Part shown: positions 16,301 through 25,084 of the stretch, piece by piece
Position numbering within the stretch: the stretch's first letter is position 1
Layout of the letters: every line of letters begins with the position of its first letter
Assembly: GCA_016788785.1 (NCBI GenBank)
Contig: JAEUSM010000013.1
Span: 1-56,770 of the forward strand
From: Candidatus Kapaibacterium sp.
GTDB taxonomy: Bacteria > Bacteroidota > Ignavibacteria > Kapaibacteriales > JAEUSM01
Length of the DNA stretch: 56,770 nucleotides
Direction: 5' to 3'
Position numbers and translations under genes: made by a program
Notes under the pieces: model-generated
Seen by the model: only the letters and a program-made list of their open reading frames with translations
The model's database searches: none
Told to the model about the DNA's origin: nothing

Positions 16301-18562
16301 TTCAATTTAGTATTTTTGTTCTTTGATTCCCAACTACATCAAAAGTACATTCATTTTTGCCGTTGTTGTGAATAGCTTTCAATTTAGTATTTTTGTTCTT
16401 TGATTCCCAACATTCATCTACGAAAATATTGTCATAATCTTGTTGTGAATAGCTTTCAATTTAGTATTTTTGTTCTTTGATTCCCAACTTAATTTGTTCT
16501 ATTAAGGCTTCTTCTTCGGTTGTGAATAGCTTTCAATTTAGTATTTTTGTTCTTTGATTCCCAACATTCAGAATGACCTTGATTTTTGTACATTGGTTGT
16601 GAATAGCTTTCAATTTAGTATTTTTGTTCTTTGATTCCCAACCAGTTTCTTTTTTTAAAATTACTTGATTGCGTTGTGAATAGCTTTCAATTTAGTATTT
16701 TTGTTCTTTGATTCCCAACAATCATCAATATACGTATACATTTACAACGGTTGTGAATAGCTTTCAATTTAGTATTTTTGTTCTTTGATTCCCAACTAGT
16801 TGATTTAAATCAAAAATCATTTTAAAGTTGTGAATAGCTTTCAATTTAGTATTTTTGTTCTTTGATTCCCAACTAAAGATAATGTTTAAAGTATATGACG
16901 TAGTTGTGAATAGCTTTCAATTTAGTATTTTTGTTCTTTGATTCCCAACAGAAATCGTTTCAACTTATATAGGTTTATTGTTGTGAATAGCTTTCAATTT
17001 AGTATTTTTGTTCTTTGATTCCCAACTATTTCTTTACTTTACTTGACTTGTATTCAGTTGTGAATAGCTTTCAATTTAGTATTTTTGTTCTTTGATTCCC
17101 AACATACGTTTAAATATGCTTGACAAATTGCAGTTGTGAATAGCTTTCAATTTAGTATTTTTGTTCTTTGATTCCCAACTAGGTTCAATTTCAGTATAAA
17201 CATTCAATAGTTGTGAATAGCTTTCAATTTAGTATTTTTGTTCTTTGATTCCCAACTCCCAAAGCACAACCATAGTTACACGACATGTTGTGAATAGCTT
17301 TCAATTTAGTATTTTTGTTCTTTGATTCCCAACATAAAAACGTTATAATACATTACATTTGAAGTTGTGAATAGCTTTCAATTTAGTATTTTTGTTCTTT
17401 GATTCCCAACTTAATTTGTTCTATTAAGGCTTCTTCTTCGGTTGTGAATAGCTTTCAATTTAGTATTTTTGTTCTTTGATTCCCAACTTACAGGCAATGG
17501 GAACTCCAGCAGTACCAGTTGTGAATAGCTTTCAATTTAGTATTTTTGTTCTTTGATTCCCAACTTTACGTTCATTCCCTTTATTCAATGCTTCGTTGTG
17601 AATAGCTTTCAATTTAGTATTTTTGTTCTTTGATTCCCAACGTTAAAAAATGACAATGAAAATAGACAAAGGTTGTGAATAGCTTTCAATTTAGTATTTT
17701 TGTTCTTTGATTCCCAACGGGCTGATTCCAATCAATGGATTATCATTTGTTGTGAATAGCTTTCAATTTAGTATTTTTGTTCTTTGATTCCCAACTTTTT
17801 GCTATTAGTTGACGATTTTTCAACGGTTGTGAATAGCTTTCAATTTAGTATTTTTGTTCTTTGATTCCCAACAATATTTCCCTTTGTCTTTATTTGTCTA
17901 ATGTTGTGAATAGCTTTCAATTTAGTATTTTTGTTCTTTGATTCCCAACATATTGTTAGATTTTGACAATGGAATTAAGTTGTGAATAGCTTTCAATTTA
18001 GTATTTTTGTTCTTTGATTCCCAACCGCAACAGACGTTGCACAACAAGCGGTGGGTTGTGAATAGCTTTCAATTTAGTATTTTTGTTCTTTGATTCCCAA
18101 CGTCGCATTTCGGAAGTGTACGAATTGCAGCGTTGTGAATAGCTTTCAATTTAGTATTTTTGTTCTTTGATTCCCAACTACGCGTTGGGTAATTGGGCGA
18201 ATGTGACCGTTGTGAATAGCTTTCAATTTAGTATTTTTGTTCTTTGATTCCCAACTTATCATTAAAGGAAAAGGCATTACGATGAGTTGTGAATAGCTTT
18301 CAATTTAGTATTTTTGTTCTTTGATTCCCAACACCAGACCTAAAGGTCCAACGTGACAACAGTTGTGAATAGCTTTCAATTTAGTATTTTTGTTCTTTGA
18401 TTCCCAACGAAAACATTGTGAGCAATTCAGAAGAGGTCGTTGTGAATAGCTTTCAATTTAGTATTTTTGTTCTTTGATTCCCAACTCGTTTTTAAATCTG
18501 TCATTTCTTTTGTCTGTTGTGAATAGCTTTCAATTTAGTATTTTTGTTCTTTGATTCCCAAC
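13370..18562 (+). CRISPR. Type II-C CRISPR array, 68 repeats of 47 bases, 67 spacers
   Basis: I walked every unit: 68 repeats of exactly 47 bases begin with GTTGTGAATAGCTTTC and end with TTTGATTCCCAAC. There are 55 spacers of 30 bases, eleven of 29 and one of 28 (15800-15827). Repeats 1-4 (13370-13647) have T at repeat position 22; repeats 5-68 have A; no other difference was seen. The ends form an imperfect inverted pair (GTTG..AAT / ATT..CAAC). The strand is set by the tracrRNA: its anti-repeat pairs with repeat positions 1-15 of the plus strand, so crRNAs are read rightward, opposite to cas9-cas1-cas2. Spacers 41 and 53 are identical; spacers 14 and 30 differ at one base. Confidence 0.99.
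13371..13400 (+). promoter_or_regulatory. Promoter embedded in each CRISPR repeat (first copy shown)
   Basis: Within the repeat, TTG at positions 2-4, a 19-base spacer and TATTTTTG at positions 24-31 fit the Bacteroidota TTG-N17-23-TAnnTTTG promoter. Transcription would start near repeat position 38, about ten bases before the spacer, on the crRNA strand. The position-22 variant of repeats 1-4 lies just outside TATTTTTG, so all 68 copies keep the elements. Promoters inside repeats are known for type II-C arrays of Neisseria and Campylobacter; here the elements follow the local sigma factor. Confidence 0.6.
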
Positions 18563-18606
18563 ATACCCCCTTTGGGAATAGGGTGTATGGGGACTCAAAA
18601 ATCGAA

Positions 18607-18678
18607 AATCTGAAAACAAAAAAAAGACCCTCTATGTAGTGAAGAACTATGCAGAGGGTCTTTTTTCGTTTTCAGATT
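18607..18678. terminator. Long bidirectional terminator between array and cas2
   Basis: An extended palindrome pairs AATCTGAAAAC (18607-18617) with GTTTTCAGATT (18668-18678) and AGACCCTCT with AGAGGGTCT, with A runs before and T runs after the GC core. It can stop crRNA transcripts from the left and cas transcripts from the right (cas2 stops at 18687). The bases between the last repeat and this hairpin (18563-18606) contain an ATACCCC/GGTGTAT pair and no gene. Confidence 0.88.
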
Positions 18679-18686
18679 GGAAGAAT

Positions 18687-19034
18687 TTAGAACATTTCTA
18701 ATTGCATTGATGGCATATCGAGTTCGACTTTCTTTTTGGAATGAAATACTTCCATCATTCCAAATTGTTTGTCGGTAATTTGCAAAATTCCAATTTTGCC
18801 CAATGGTGGTAATGCCTTTTTGACACGTTTGATGTGGATTTCAGCATTTTCTCTACTGGTGGAAAACCGCATATAGATAGAAAATTGGAACATAATAAAA
18901 CCATCATTGAGTAATTTTTTACGGAATGTGGCAGCATTCTTTCGGTCTTTTTTTGTTTCCGTTGGCAAATCGAATAGCACCATAACCCACATAATTCTGT
19001 ACTCATTTAATCGAGAAAAACGGTCAGTGTTCAT
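18687..19034 (-). CDS. cas2: CRISPR-associated protein Cas2
   Basis: Cas2 forms the dimer that bridges two Cas1 dimers in the spacer-integration complex. The 115-residue protein has the ferredoxin-like start [20 protein letters not shown] (residues 15-34) with the conserved Asp22, and the strand [15 protein letters not shown] chose the ATG at 19034 because it gives the family length and overlaps the end of cas1 by 11 bases, as expected for coupled translation. The frame stays open to 19211, but the extra 59 residues are the cas1 coding region in another frame. Confidence 0.96.
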   Translation of the reverse strand: MNTDRFSRLNEYRIMWVMVLFDLPTETKKDRKNAATFRKKLLNDGFIMFQFSIYMRFSTSRENAEIHIKRVKKALPPLGKIGILQITDKQFGMMEVFHSKKKVELDMPSMQLEMF

Positions 19035-19920
19035 AGAGCGGAAAGTTGATTTTTCGTGCAGTTCCAGCAAAACACTCAACGAGTGAGGAAGTGGTTCTGC
19101 TGAGAGCAATTTGTAATGGACGCTGTACATTGCCAATGGTAACATCCAGCGTTGGAATACACAGCAATTGTTTTTTGATTCTTGGGGTAAGCGTTTCAGT
19201 ATCTTCTTCACTGGTCACAATATCCCACACCACCATATCAACAAAGGGGCGATATGGCTCCATAATATCATCAGCCAAGCAATAGGCATTATATTTGTTT
19301 TTGTGGAAAATTCCAAGCGTTGGCAAAAGCCCCGAGCCAACCAATGCACGTGCAGCAATACCACGCAAAATGGCATAACCATAATTGAGTAAATTGTTTG
19401 GTGTTTCTCCATCTGGGTCGCGAGTAAAGCTCTCGATGGGAAAAAGCGATTTCCAATAGATAGCTGCAGCTTGGGCTTCGTTGTTTTTGTTGTCTCCTGA
19501 TTGCACTGTTTCGGCAAGGGTCAAAAGTGCGTCATGGTCTTGCCCACGCTCAGCCAAATGCATTGCTTGATTGGTAATTTTGGCAATGACAGTTTGTTGC
19601 CAAAGGTTTTTTTTGAGCGGAAGCGAGGCATTGATTTGGAATTTATAGCGTTCGGATTGTTCGGTATGCCCCACCATAGGCAACATCAACCCAATGGGAA
19701 GATGTTGCCCATCGCAATGGATAAGAGCGACATTATTTTCGGCAAGTCGATGAAGCAAACCATTGGTAATGGTGATTTGCTGATGTTCCAATACCACCAA
19801 CCCAATATCCTCAATTGGAATGGTTTTTTGTTCATCAGTATCAGGATAGCTCACGACCAATTGTTGATGCTTCGTAGACAAATACGACGGTTGCTCAAAA
19901 AACAAAGTTCGTTTTATCAT
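19024..19920 (-). CDS. cas1: CRISPR-associated integrase Cas1 (type II)
   Basis: Cas1 catalyses insertion of new spacers. The 298-residue protein shows an N-terminal beta domain and a C-terminal helical domain with metal ligands E148 (NNEAQ), H206 ([10 protein letters not shown]) and E221 in the DDIMEPYRP motif. Length and motifs match type II Cas1. Its ATG overlaps the cas9 stop codon (ATGA), so the two are translationally coupled. With cas9 and cas2 and no csn2 or cas4, the locus is subtype II-C. Confidence 0.98.
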   Translation of the reverse strand: MIKRTLFFEQPSYLSTKHQQLVVSYPDTDEQKTIPIEDIGLVVLEHQQITITNGLLHRLAENNVALIHCDGQHLPIGLMLPMVGHTEQSERYKFQINASLPLKKNLWQQTVIAKITNQAMHLAERGQDHDALLTLAETVQSGDNKNNEAQAAAIYWKSLFPIESFTRDPDGETPNNLLNYGYAILRGIAARALVGSGLLPTLGIFHKNKYNAYCLADDIMEPYRPFVDMVVWDIVTSEEDTETLTPRIKKQLLCIPTLDVTIGNVQRPLQIALSRTTSSLVECFAGTARKINFPLYEH

Positions 19921-22900
19921 ATCGATTTTGGAAATGATAGATTACCTAATCGGTCTACAATTAGTTTGATAGAAATAGTTCTAATCGAGATTGAAGATTG
20001 AATATCTTTATCCCAAAGAAGACTTTCAATATTAGCACCACCAGAACTATTTATTTCCTTGTCAACTATCAATTTTGCAAGTACAAGAGGAGCAAAGTAA
20101 ATTCTTGATGTTGTAAACTTTACAACTTTATACAATCTTTTCAAAAGCAGATTTTTATTTGACAAATCAATCACTTCTGAAGGATGTAGCCCTGATTTGA
20201 GCTTTTTCTGTTCTTCTGGAGTAGGAACATAGACAATATCACCAACTTGATAGATATGCAATGTCTGACCTGTTTTGTGTTCAAAGAGTTGTTCACCACA
20301 GAGCTTCCTTCTTACAACTTCATAAGAAGATAGAGTAGAAAAACCAAATCTATCTTTTGTATTTGGATCCTCATAAAACACAAAATAGGCATTTGAACCT
20401 GACTCCACTAAGGTATGTCTTAAAGGAATTTTAATTCCTACATCCTCTTTGATAGTAACCTTACGAATACGACGACCTGCCTTTTTGTCAAGAGCTTCTA
20501 AGCCTTCGTTAGAAAAGGCAAGTTTTGGATTATCATCATAGGATTTGAGATGCTCTAATAGCAATTGCGGAATGGTTTTCTTTTTACCATCAGCAACTTC
20601 TCTATTGTCTGCATACGGAATTTTGGCTATTTTTTTTGCGTCAAAGCTATCATTCAACGGAACACGTTTTGCGGAAAATGGCTTGAGAGTAGCAACACGG
20701 TAGGAGGTAACGACCTCACCGTTGCCATCAAGCAATGGATTTTCCGAAAGATATTCCACTAATGCTTTTTTGATTTTTTTGTAATTCGCTGTATCCTCTG
20801 GATTGAACGTTGGGAAGGTATCGCTCAAAATCTTTTTGACATCTGCACGAAGTTTTTGGTCGTAGATATACGGCGTAACTTTCTGATTAGGTGTGTCTTG
20901 AGCCAAAGACCGATAGAATTGCAATTCAAAGAGTTTCACAAAATCAGAATCTTTTTTGATAGTAACCTCTTCTAATTGTTTTACCAAGACCTTGCCCAAC
21001 GGATTTTCAGAAAAGAGTGGTTTCCTGACCGCTAACCAACGATAATGAGGCTTTTGGTCTATTAACACCTTTTTGAGCGTTCCGTCACCAGCATAGCGTT
21101 CTATTTTGTTCACAGGCTTAGAATAGACCTTGTTGTTTTGTCTGAAAGTAACTACAGTTTCTTCCAATGCTTTTTTCACATCGTGAACAAAGCTGGGCCA
21201 TGGGAATCGTAGGTCTTTGGAGTTCTCGTTGAAAAGCGAATCTTTGATACGAATTTTTTCCTTGATTTGGCTATCTTCACTTGCATTTAGCGTATTGTAA
21301 TAGCGAATATGTTCGATGGTAGTACACGCAATGATAAGAGCATCAAGAGCATGATGGCGATGGTCGAGTCGTTTCAAATCGATATCTGGTTTTTTATCAC
21401 CGTCTTTTTCCTTTGCAAGCAATGGGCGAATAGTGATGTCAACATCATTCCGATCGCGTTCGTTTTGAGTAACTAAGGTAACACTTTCTTGTGCTTGTAA
21501 CCGTTCAAAACGAGGAAGTAAGAGTTTTTTCCACACTTTAGCTAATCCCCAAGACTTTTTCAATTCGCTGGTAACGGCACCACCTGCAAAGACAATTCCT
21601 CCTTGTTCATCAACTGTTTGAGCGTCTTTTTTACCACGTGCAACTGGGTAAAGCAATTGACTAATTTTTTTGGTTATGTATCGAGTATCGTTTAATTGAC
21701 GGTTAATGAAATCCTCAGGAATCTCAAGAGCCAACAAATTACGAAGTTTTCCACGTTGTGTACGAAAATGCTGTTTACAATGAGCAACGTATTCGTTGTA
21801 AGTCAAAAGTTCGATACGCTGATTATTATGTTCACAATACCCCTTACTTTTTTCGATAAAAAGAGCAGCTAATTCATTTCCTTTTGCTTTGTTGACTTCA
21901 CGCTCAGCAATGATAAGATTGTTCATCGAATCATTTTTGATTTTCGCACGAGGAAGAATATGCTCTACTTCGTATTTGGCAGTGAACAAAGCACTTAAAG
22001 GAATTACACGACCAGTATAGGGAGAACGACATTCTTGCGAAAGCCACAAAGCAAACTTTTTGTATTCACTTTCTTTTGGAATACGTTCTTTTTTTGCTCG
22101 TTCTTCTAACGCTTTAAATGTATAGGCTGAATGTGATTGCCAAATGGAGAACTTTTTAATATCAATGGGATTGTCAGGATTTGGTTTTGTTTCAAAGAAT
22201 GAATACACAATTTCACCATCGTCAGTAAGTTGCTCGAATCCAGAATTGAGCAATTCATAAAGCATATTTTTGATTTTGATACGCGACTGTTCATTCTCAG
22301 AAACAGATTTGGTCAATTGTTCACGCTCTTTAGCATTCTTTTTCAGTTCTCTTGCCAATTCGATATGAATTTCGTCAATGTGTCCAAATTGTTTCCAAAT
22401 ATCTCGTACTAAAAATAGGGTTTCACGAGTAATTTGTTCAACAATAGGATTATTGAGGCTATTATTCGGAAGTTTTTTGAGAATATCCTTTTCAAAATCA
22501 TCAACGGACTCGTATTTACGAAAATCTTCTTTTTCACTGTGTCGATCGTACACTGCATAGCACGCTTGGTAGGTGTTCAATCCGGCTGGTGAAGTAACCC
22601 CAACAAAACTTTTATACATTGCTTTTGTAACTTCATCTGATGCGAGATAGGCAATAGATTTTGAAGTGTGTTTACCGTCGGAAAGAGTTGCAATGATATC
22701 AATTACTTTATCATAAGCATCTTTAATTACAGCATCTTTAGACCAGAACTTTCCAACTCTCATAAGTGGTAACAACTTCTTAATAGCTTTAGTAGAATAG
22801 GCTGCATACGAATTGGATGTATCAATTTCCGGAGCTTTGGAAATAGCCTTAGCAACAGATTCTGGAAGATTGAACTGAATAGATTTTGCTTTACCTCTTC

Positions 22901-24653
22901 TATTTTGGTCATTGGTAAGAGCATTGAAAATTGCACTTTGAGATTTCTCTTCGTCAGTTAGACTAATTGAATAAGAAATAGACCAAAGCTTGAAAAGATG
23001 CTCTTCACTTTGCAGTAATCGTTCGCCCTCTTCAGCAAAATCATTTTTTTCAAAAATAGATCTAAAATACGCTTTTGTTTCGTTCCCTTGTAACTTTTTA
23101 TCTTCTTGGAAGAACATATTTATGCGAAAATCATCTTTGTTGATTTGCTCATGTTTTGGTTTGCCAAGATTGATAACATTTATAACATCCGTAAGAGATA
23201 TTTGCTTTTTGGAATCAAACTTTTCAAAAAGTCGTTCTTTAACCTCAGCATTGATATAATGTTTTGTAACATCTTGGTCACGGAAAATGCGTGTACGAAT
23301 CTCACCAGTTTTGGTATCAACCACTTCTCGCTCTACCTCATTTTGAAAAACTTTGAGATTATGAATGTTTTGCCAAATTCTGAACTCTTGAAAGTACGGA
23401 TTAGAACGAGGTGCTACTTTAAGACCAAAGATATTTCCATCTTTGTCTTTATGCATTTCATATTGACATTCCGCTATGGATTTCCTTTGCGACTTGAGTT
23501 CACGTTGATAGTAGATAATATCCTCGCAAATGATATGAAACAACCCTCGTGAAAGAAACTCTTTTTCTTTTGCTCCTTGTAATTTAGATTGTGTGCTATA
23601 GAGTGCATCCGCAATTGATTTGAGTATAGCTTTGTTAGTTTCAAGTTTCTGTAATTCAGGATTTAATTCACATTGTTTATTCCAAATAGCTGTTAGTTCT
23701 TCTTTGTATTTTTTTCTATACACAGCATATTGGCGAATTTTAAAGTCAAGACCTTCTCTTTGTGAATCCACCAAATTATCAAAGAAATATTCACCGGGGT
23801 GTTTATTACCCATTTTTTGATCTAATGCTGTAACACTTAAAGCCCAATCAGCTTCACCAGGAATTTGTGGTTTTAATTGCTTTCCAACTACTCCATCTTT
23901 CACAGGCCATGTTAGAAGAAATGTAAATTCCTTGTTCACCCAATCAGGTTTTGTAGTCTTTTTTTCTTCCCAAGGCATAAGAACGCAGCCAGCTGGTAGG
24001 CCTTCGATTGGATATGGAGTTACTTCATAAAACCCTTCTTTCTCTTCTTTTTTTTCGACTGATTGAATTGTTAAGGTTTTAACCAACTTTATTTCAGAAA
24101 CTGATTCATCTTTCAAATCCTTACGAGAACTTTTGAAACCTCTTCGTTGATTCATCATATAGAAAATTCGAGCTAACTCAAAGTAAGACAATCGTTCTGT
24201 TAAACCTTTTTTACGAAGGTAATATACTACCCAATCTTCCGAAATAGCACCACCCAACAATGCTTTTGCTTCATCAATTGTTTCAGAGTCAATTGGCATA
24301 TAATTACTAATTTTGAAATCATTTACAATTTGAGTTTCTTTTTTGAAGTTAGTAGGAAAATCAATGCTTATCCAACCTAAAATTTTTAAAACGGTTAATA
24401 ACCTTTCACGACGTAGTTTATAACGTTGTTTTAATCTTCGAGTACCTCGAGAAAGTCTACGAGCTGCTGCTTTCGATTCAATTGATACACCAGCTTCCCA
24501 TTTGTTGAGATTTTCCGTATCGACAGGGACAATACGAGATCCCATCCACTCAATAGAGCCTTTGGAACCAAAATCTTCCAACATATCTGGGAGAGAAATC
24601 ACTGCAGCACCAATGGAATTGGTACCTACATCAAGACCTAATATTCTTTTCAT
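19917..24653 (-). CDS. cas9: CRISPR-associated endonuclease Cas9 (subtype II-C, large form)
   Basis: RNA-guided DNA endonuclease acting with crRNA and tracrRNA. All catalytic parts are intact: RuvC-I LGLDVGTNSIG with D8, an Arg-rich bridge helix near residues 63-85 (RRLSRGTRRLKQRYKLRRERL), RuvC-II IHIELAREL with E765, HNH VEHILP with H898 and N912, and RuvC-III HHALDAL with H1101 and D1104. At 1578 residues it is much longer than the approximately 1000-1100 of Neisseria-type II-C Cas9, but in line with the big Cas9 of Bacteroidota. The extra length lies in the recognition lobe (between residues 100 and 740) and in a long C-terminal PAM-reading part after 1150. I saw no fused foreign domain. 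No clear promoter or ribosome site precedes its ATG. Confidence 0.98.
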   Translation of the reverse strand: MKRILGLDVGTNSIGAAVISLPDMLEDFGSKGSIEWMGSRIVPVDTENLNKWEAGVSIESKAAARRLSRGTRRLKQRYKLRRERLLTVLKILGWISIDFPTNFKKETQIVNDFKISNYMPIDSETIDEAKALLGGAISEDWVVYYLRKKGLTERLSYFELARIFYMMNQRRGFKSSRKDLKDESVSEIKLVKTLTIQSVEKKEEKEGFYEVTPYPIEGLPAGCVLMPWEEKKTTKPDWVNKEFTFLLTWPVKDGVVGKQLKPQIPGEADWALSVTALDQKMGNKHPGEYFFDNLVDSQREGLDFKIRQYAVYRKKYKEELTAIWNKQCELNPELQKLETNKAILKSIADALYSTQSKLQGAKEKEFLSRGLFHIICEDIIYYQRELKSQRKSIAECQYEMHKDKDGNIFGLKVAPRSNPYFQEFRIWQNIHNLKVFQNEVEREVVDTKTGEIRTRIFRDQDVTKHYINAEVKERLFEKFDSKKQISLTDVINVINLGKPKHEQINKDDFRINMFFQEDKKLQGNETKAYFRSIFEKNDFAEEGERLLQSEEHLFKLWSISYSISLTDEEKSQSAIFNALTNDQNRRGKAKSIQFNLPESVAKAISKAPEIDTSNSYAAYSTKAIKKLLPLMRVGKFWSKDAVIKDAYDKVIDIIATLSDGKHTSKSIAYLASDEVTKAMYKSFVGVTSPAGLNTYQACYAVYDRHSEKEDFRKYESVDDFEKDILKKLPNNSLNNPIVEQITRETLFLVRDIWKQFGHIDEIHIELARELKKNAKEREQLTKSVSENEQSRIKIKNMLYELLNSGFEQLTDDGEIVYSFFETKPNPDNPIDIKKFSIWQSHSAYTFKALEERAKKERIPKESEYKKFALWLSQECRSPYTGRVIPLSALFTAKYEVEHILPRAKIKNDSMNNLIIAEREVNKAKGNELAALFIEKSKGYCEHNNQRIELLTYNEYVAHCKQHFRTQRGKLRNLLALEIPEDFINRQLNDTRYITKKISQLLYPVARGKKDAQTVDEQGGIVFAGGAVTSELKKSWGLAKVWKKLLLPRFERLQAQESVTLVTQNERDRNDVDITIRPLLAKEKDGDKKPDIDLKRLDHRHHALDALIIACTTIEHIRYYNTLNASEDSQIKEKIRIKDSLFNENSKDLRFPWPSFVHDVKKALEETVVTFRQNNKVYSKPVNKIERYAGDGTLKKVLIDQKPHYRWLAVRKPLFSENPLGKVLVKQLEEVTIKKDSDFVKLFELQFYRSLAQDTPNQKVTPYIYDQKLRADVKKILSDTFPTFNPEDTANYKKIKKALVEYLSENPLLDGNGEVVTSYRVATLKPFSAKRVPLNDSFDAKKIAKIPYADNREVADGKKKTIPQLLLEHLKSYDDNPKLAFSNEGLEALDKKAGRRIRKVTIKEDVGIKIPLRHTLVESGSNAYFVFYEDPNTKDRFGFSTLSSYEVVRRKLCGEQLFEHKTGQTLHIYQVGDIVYVPTPEEQKKLKSGLHPSEVIDLSNKNLLLKRLYKVVKFTTSRIYFAPLVLAKLIVDKEINSSGGANIESLLWDKDIQSSISIRTISIKLIVDRLGNLSFPKSI

Positions 24654-24658
24654 ACGGC

Positions 24659-24689
24659 TTGTTAAAATTATGAATTAAACATAAATTTG
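24659..24689 (+). promoter_or_regulatory. Divergent promoter between cas9 and tracrRNA
   Basis: TTG (24659-24661), a 20-base spacer and TAAATTTG (24682-24689) fit the Bacteroidota consensus on the plus strand. It would drive transcription away from cas9 from about 24696. A small hairpin (ATCTC..GAGAT, about 24691-24707) follows immediately. Confidence 0.5.
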
Positions 24690-24754
24690 TATCTCATCTA
24701 TGGAGATAAAAAAAATTCTTCTTTTTGAACATATAAATTAAAGAGGAAAGAATT

Positions 24755-24796
24755 ATGGCAAATTACGAAACAGAATTTTATCTACCAAACTTTTGA
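24755..24796 (+). CDS. Very short reading frame (13 codons) upstream of tracrRNA
   Basis: ATG is preceded by AGAGGAAAG at a good ribosome-site distance and encodes MANYETEFYLPNF, then TGA. One base out of frame the sequence continues open to about 24850 with a plausible peptide (DGDLSNLMDFYLKNLKVF), so this may be a 31-codon gene broken by one base, or a leader peptide. With the promoter upstream and the hairpin at 24830-24849 it forms a complete small transcription unit inside the CRISPR locus. I recognise no homologue and the match may be chance. Confidence 0.3.
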   Translation: MANYETEFYLPNF

Positions 24797-24829
24797 TGGT
24801 GATTTATCAAATTTGATGGACTTTTATCT

Positions 24830-24849
24830 AAAAAACTTAAAAGTTTTTT
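24830..24849. terminator. Perfect A/T-rich hairpin after the short reading frame
   Basis: AAAAAACTT and AAGTTTTTT form a perfect nine-base-pair stem with a two-base spacer. It has no GC core, so it is a weak terminator at best, but it could separate the upstream small transcript from the tracrRNA promoter. Confidence 0.35.
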
Positions 24850-24938
24850 GAATCCATAACAACATAAGTGTCAGTGAATGACAATTTTTAGAATAAAATG
24901 GAAAATATTTTTCTTTAAGAAAAAAAAGTAGATTTTTC

Positions 24939-24969
24939 TTGGAAATGAAAAAACTTCTTCGTAGTTTTG
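24939..24969 (+). promoter_or_regulatory. tracrRNA promoter
   Basis: TTG (24939-24941), a 20-base spacer and TAGTTTTG (24962-24969) fit the Bacteroidota promoter. The predicted start is near 24976, just inside the anti-repeat, so the tracrRNA would begin with its pairing arm. The layout parallels the promoter inside the CRISPR repeats. Confidence 0.65.
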
Positions 24970-24973
24970 TAAC

Positions 24974-25058
24974 GAAGCTATTCACAATAAGGATTATTCC
25001 GTAGTGAAGTGTAACTTCAACGAGTTTTTGCCCTTGTACTTTAACAGGGGCTTTTTTT
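24974..25058 (+). ncRNA. tracrRNA
   Basis: The anti-repeat GAAGCTATTCACAAT (24974-24988) pairs with repeat positions 1-15 without any bulge (13 Watson-Crick pairs, two G-U). It is followed by a small nexus hairpin (GGA/TCC near 24991-25000), a six-base-pair hairpin TGAAGT/ACTTCA (25005-25019), and a terminator hairpin. This order is that of type II-C tracrRNAs. The RNA is read away from cas9, about 320 bases upstream of the cas9 start. Length about 85 bases. Confidence 0.92.
25030..25058 (+). terminator. tracrRNA terminator
   Basis: The stem GCCCTTGT (25030-25037) pairs with ACAGGGGC (25044-25051) across a six-base loop and is followed by seven T residues. It ends the tracrRNA 27 bases before the stop codon of the convergent biotinyl protein gene. 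Confidence 0.92.
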
Positions 25059-25084
25059 GTTTATGGGAAAATTGAAACTACTTC

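Noticed and set aside
19035-19211. 59-codon extension of cas2
   Set aside because: It lies wholly in the cas1 gene in another frame and would make Cas2 far too long.
18563-25084. csn2 or cas4 near the CRISPR locus
   Set aside because: No frame resembling either was found, so II-A and II-B are excluded.
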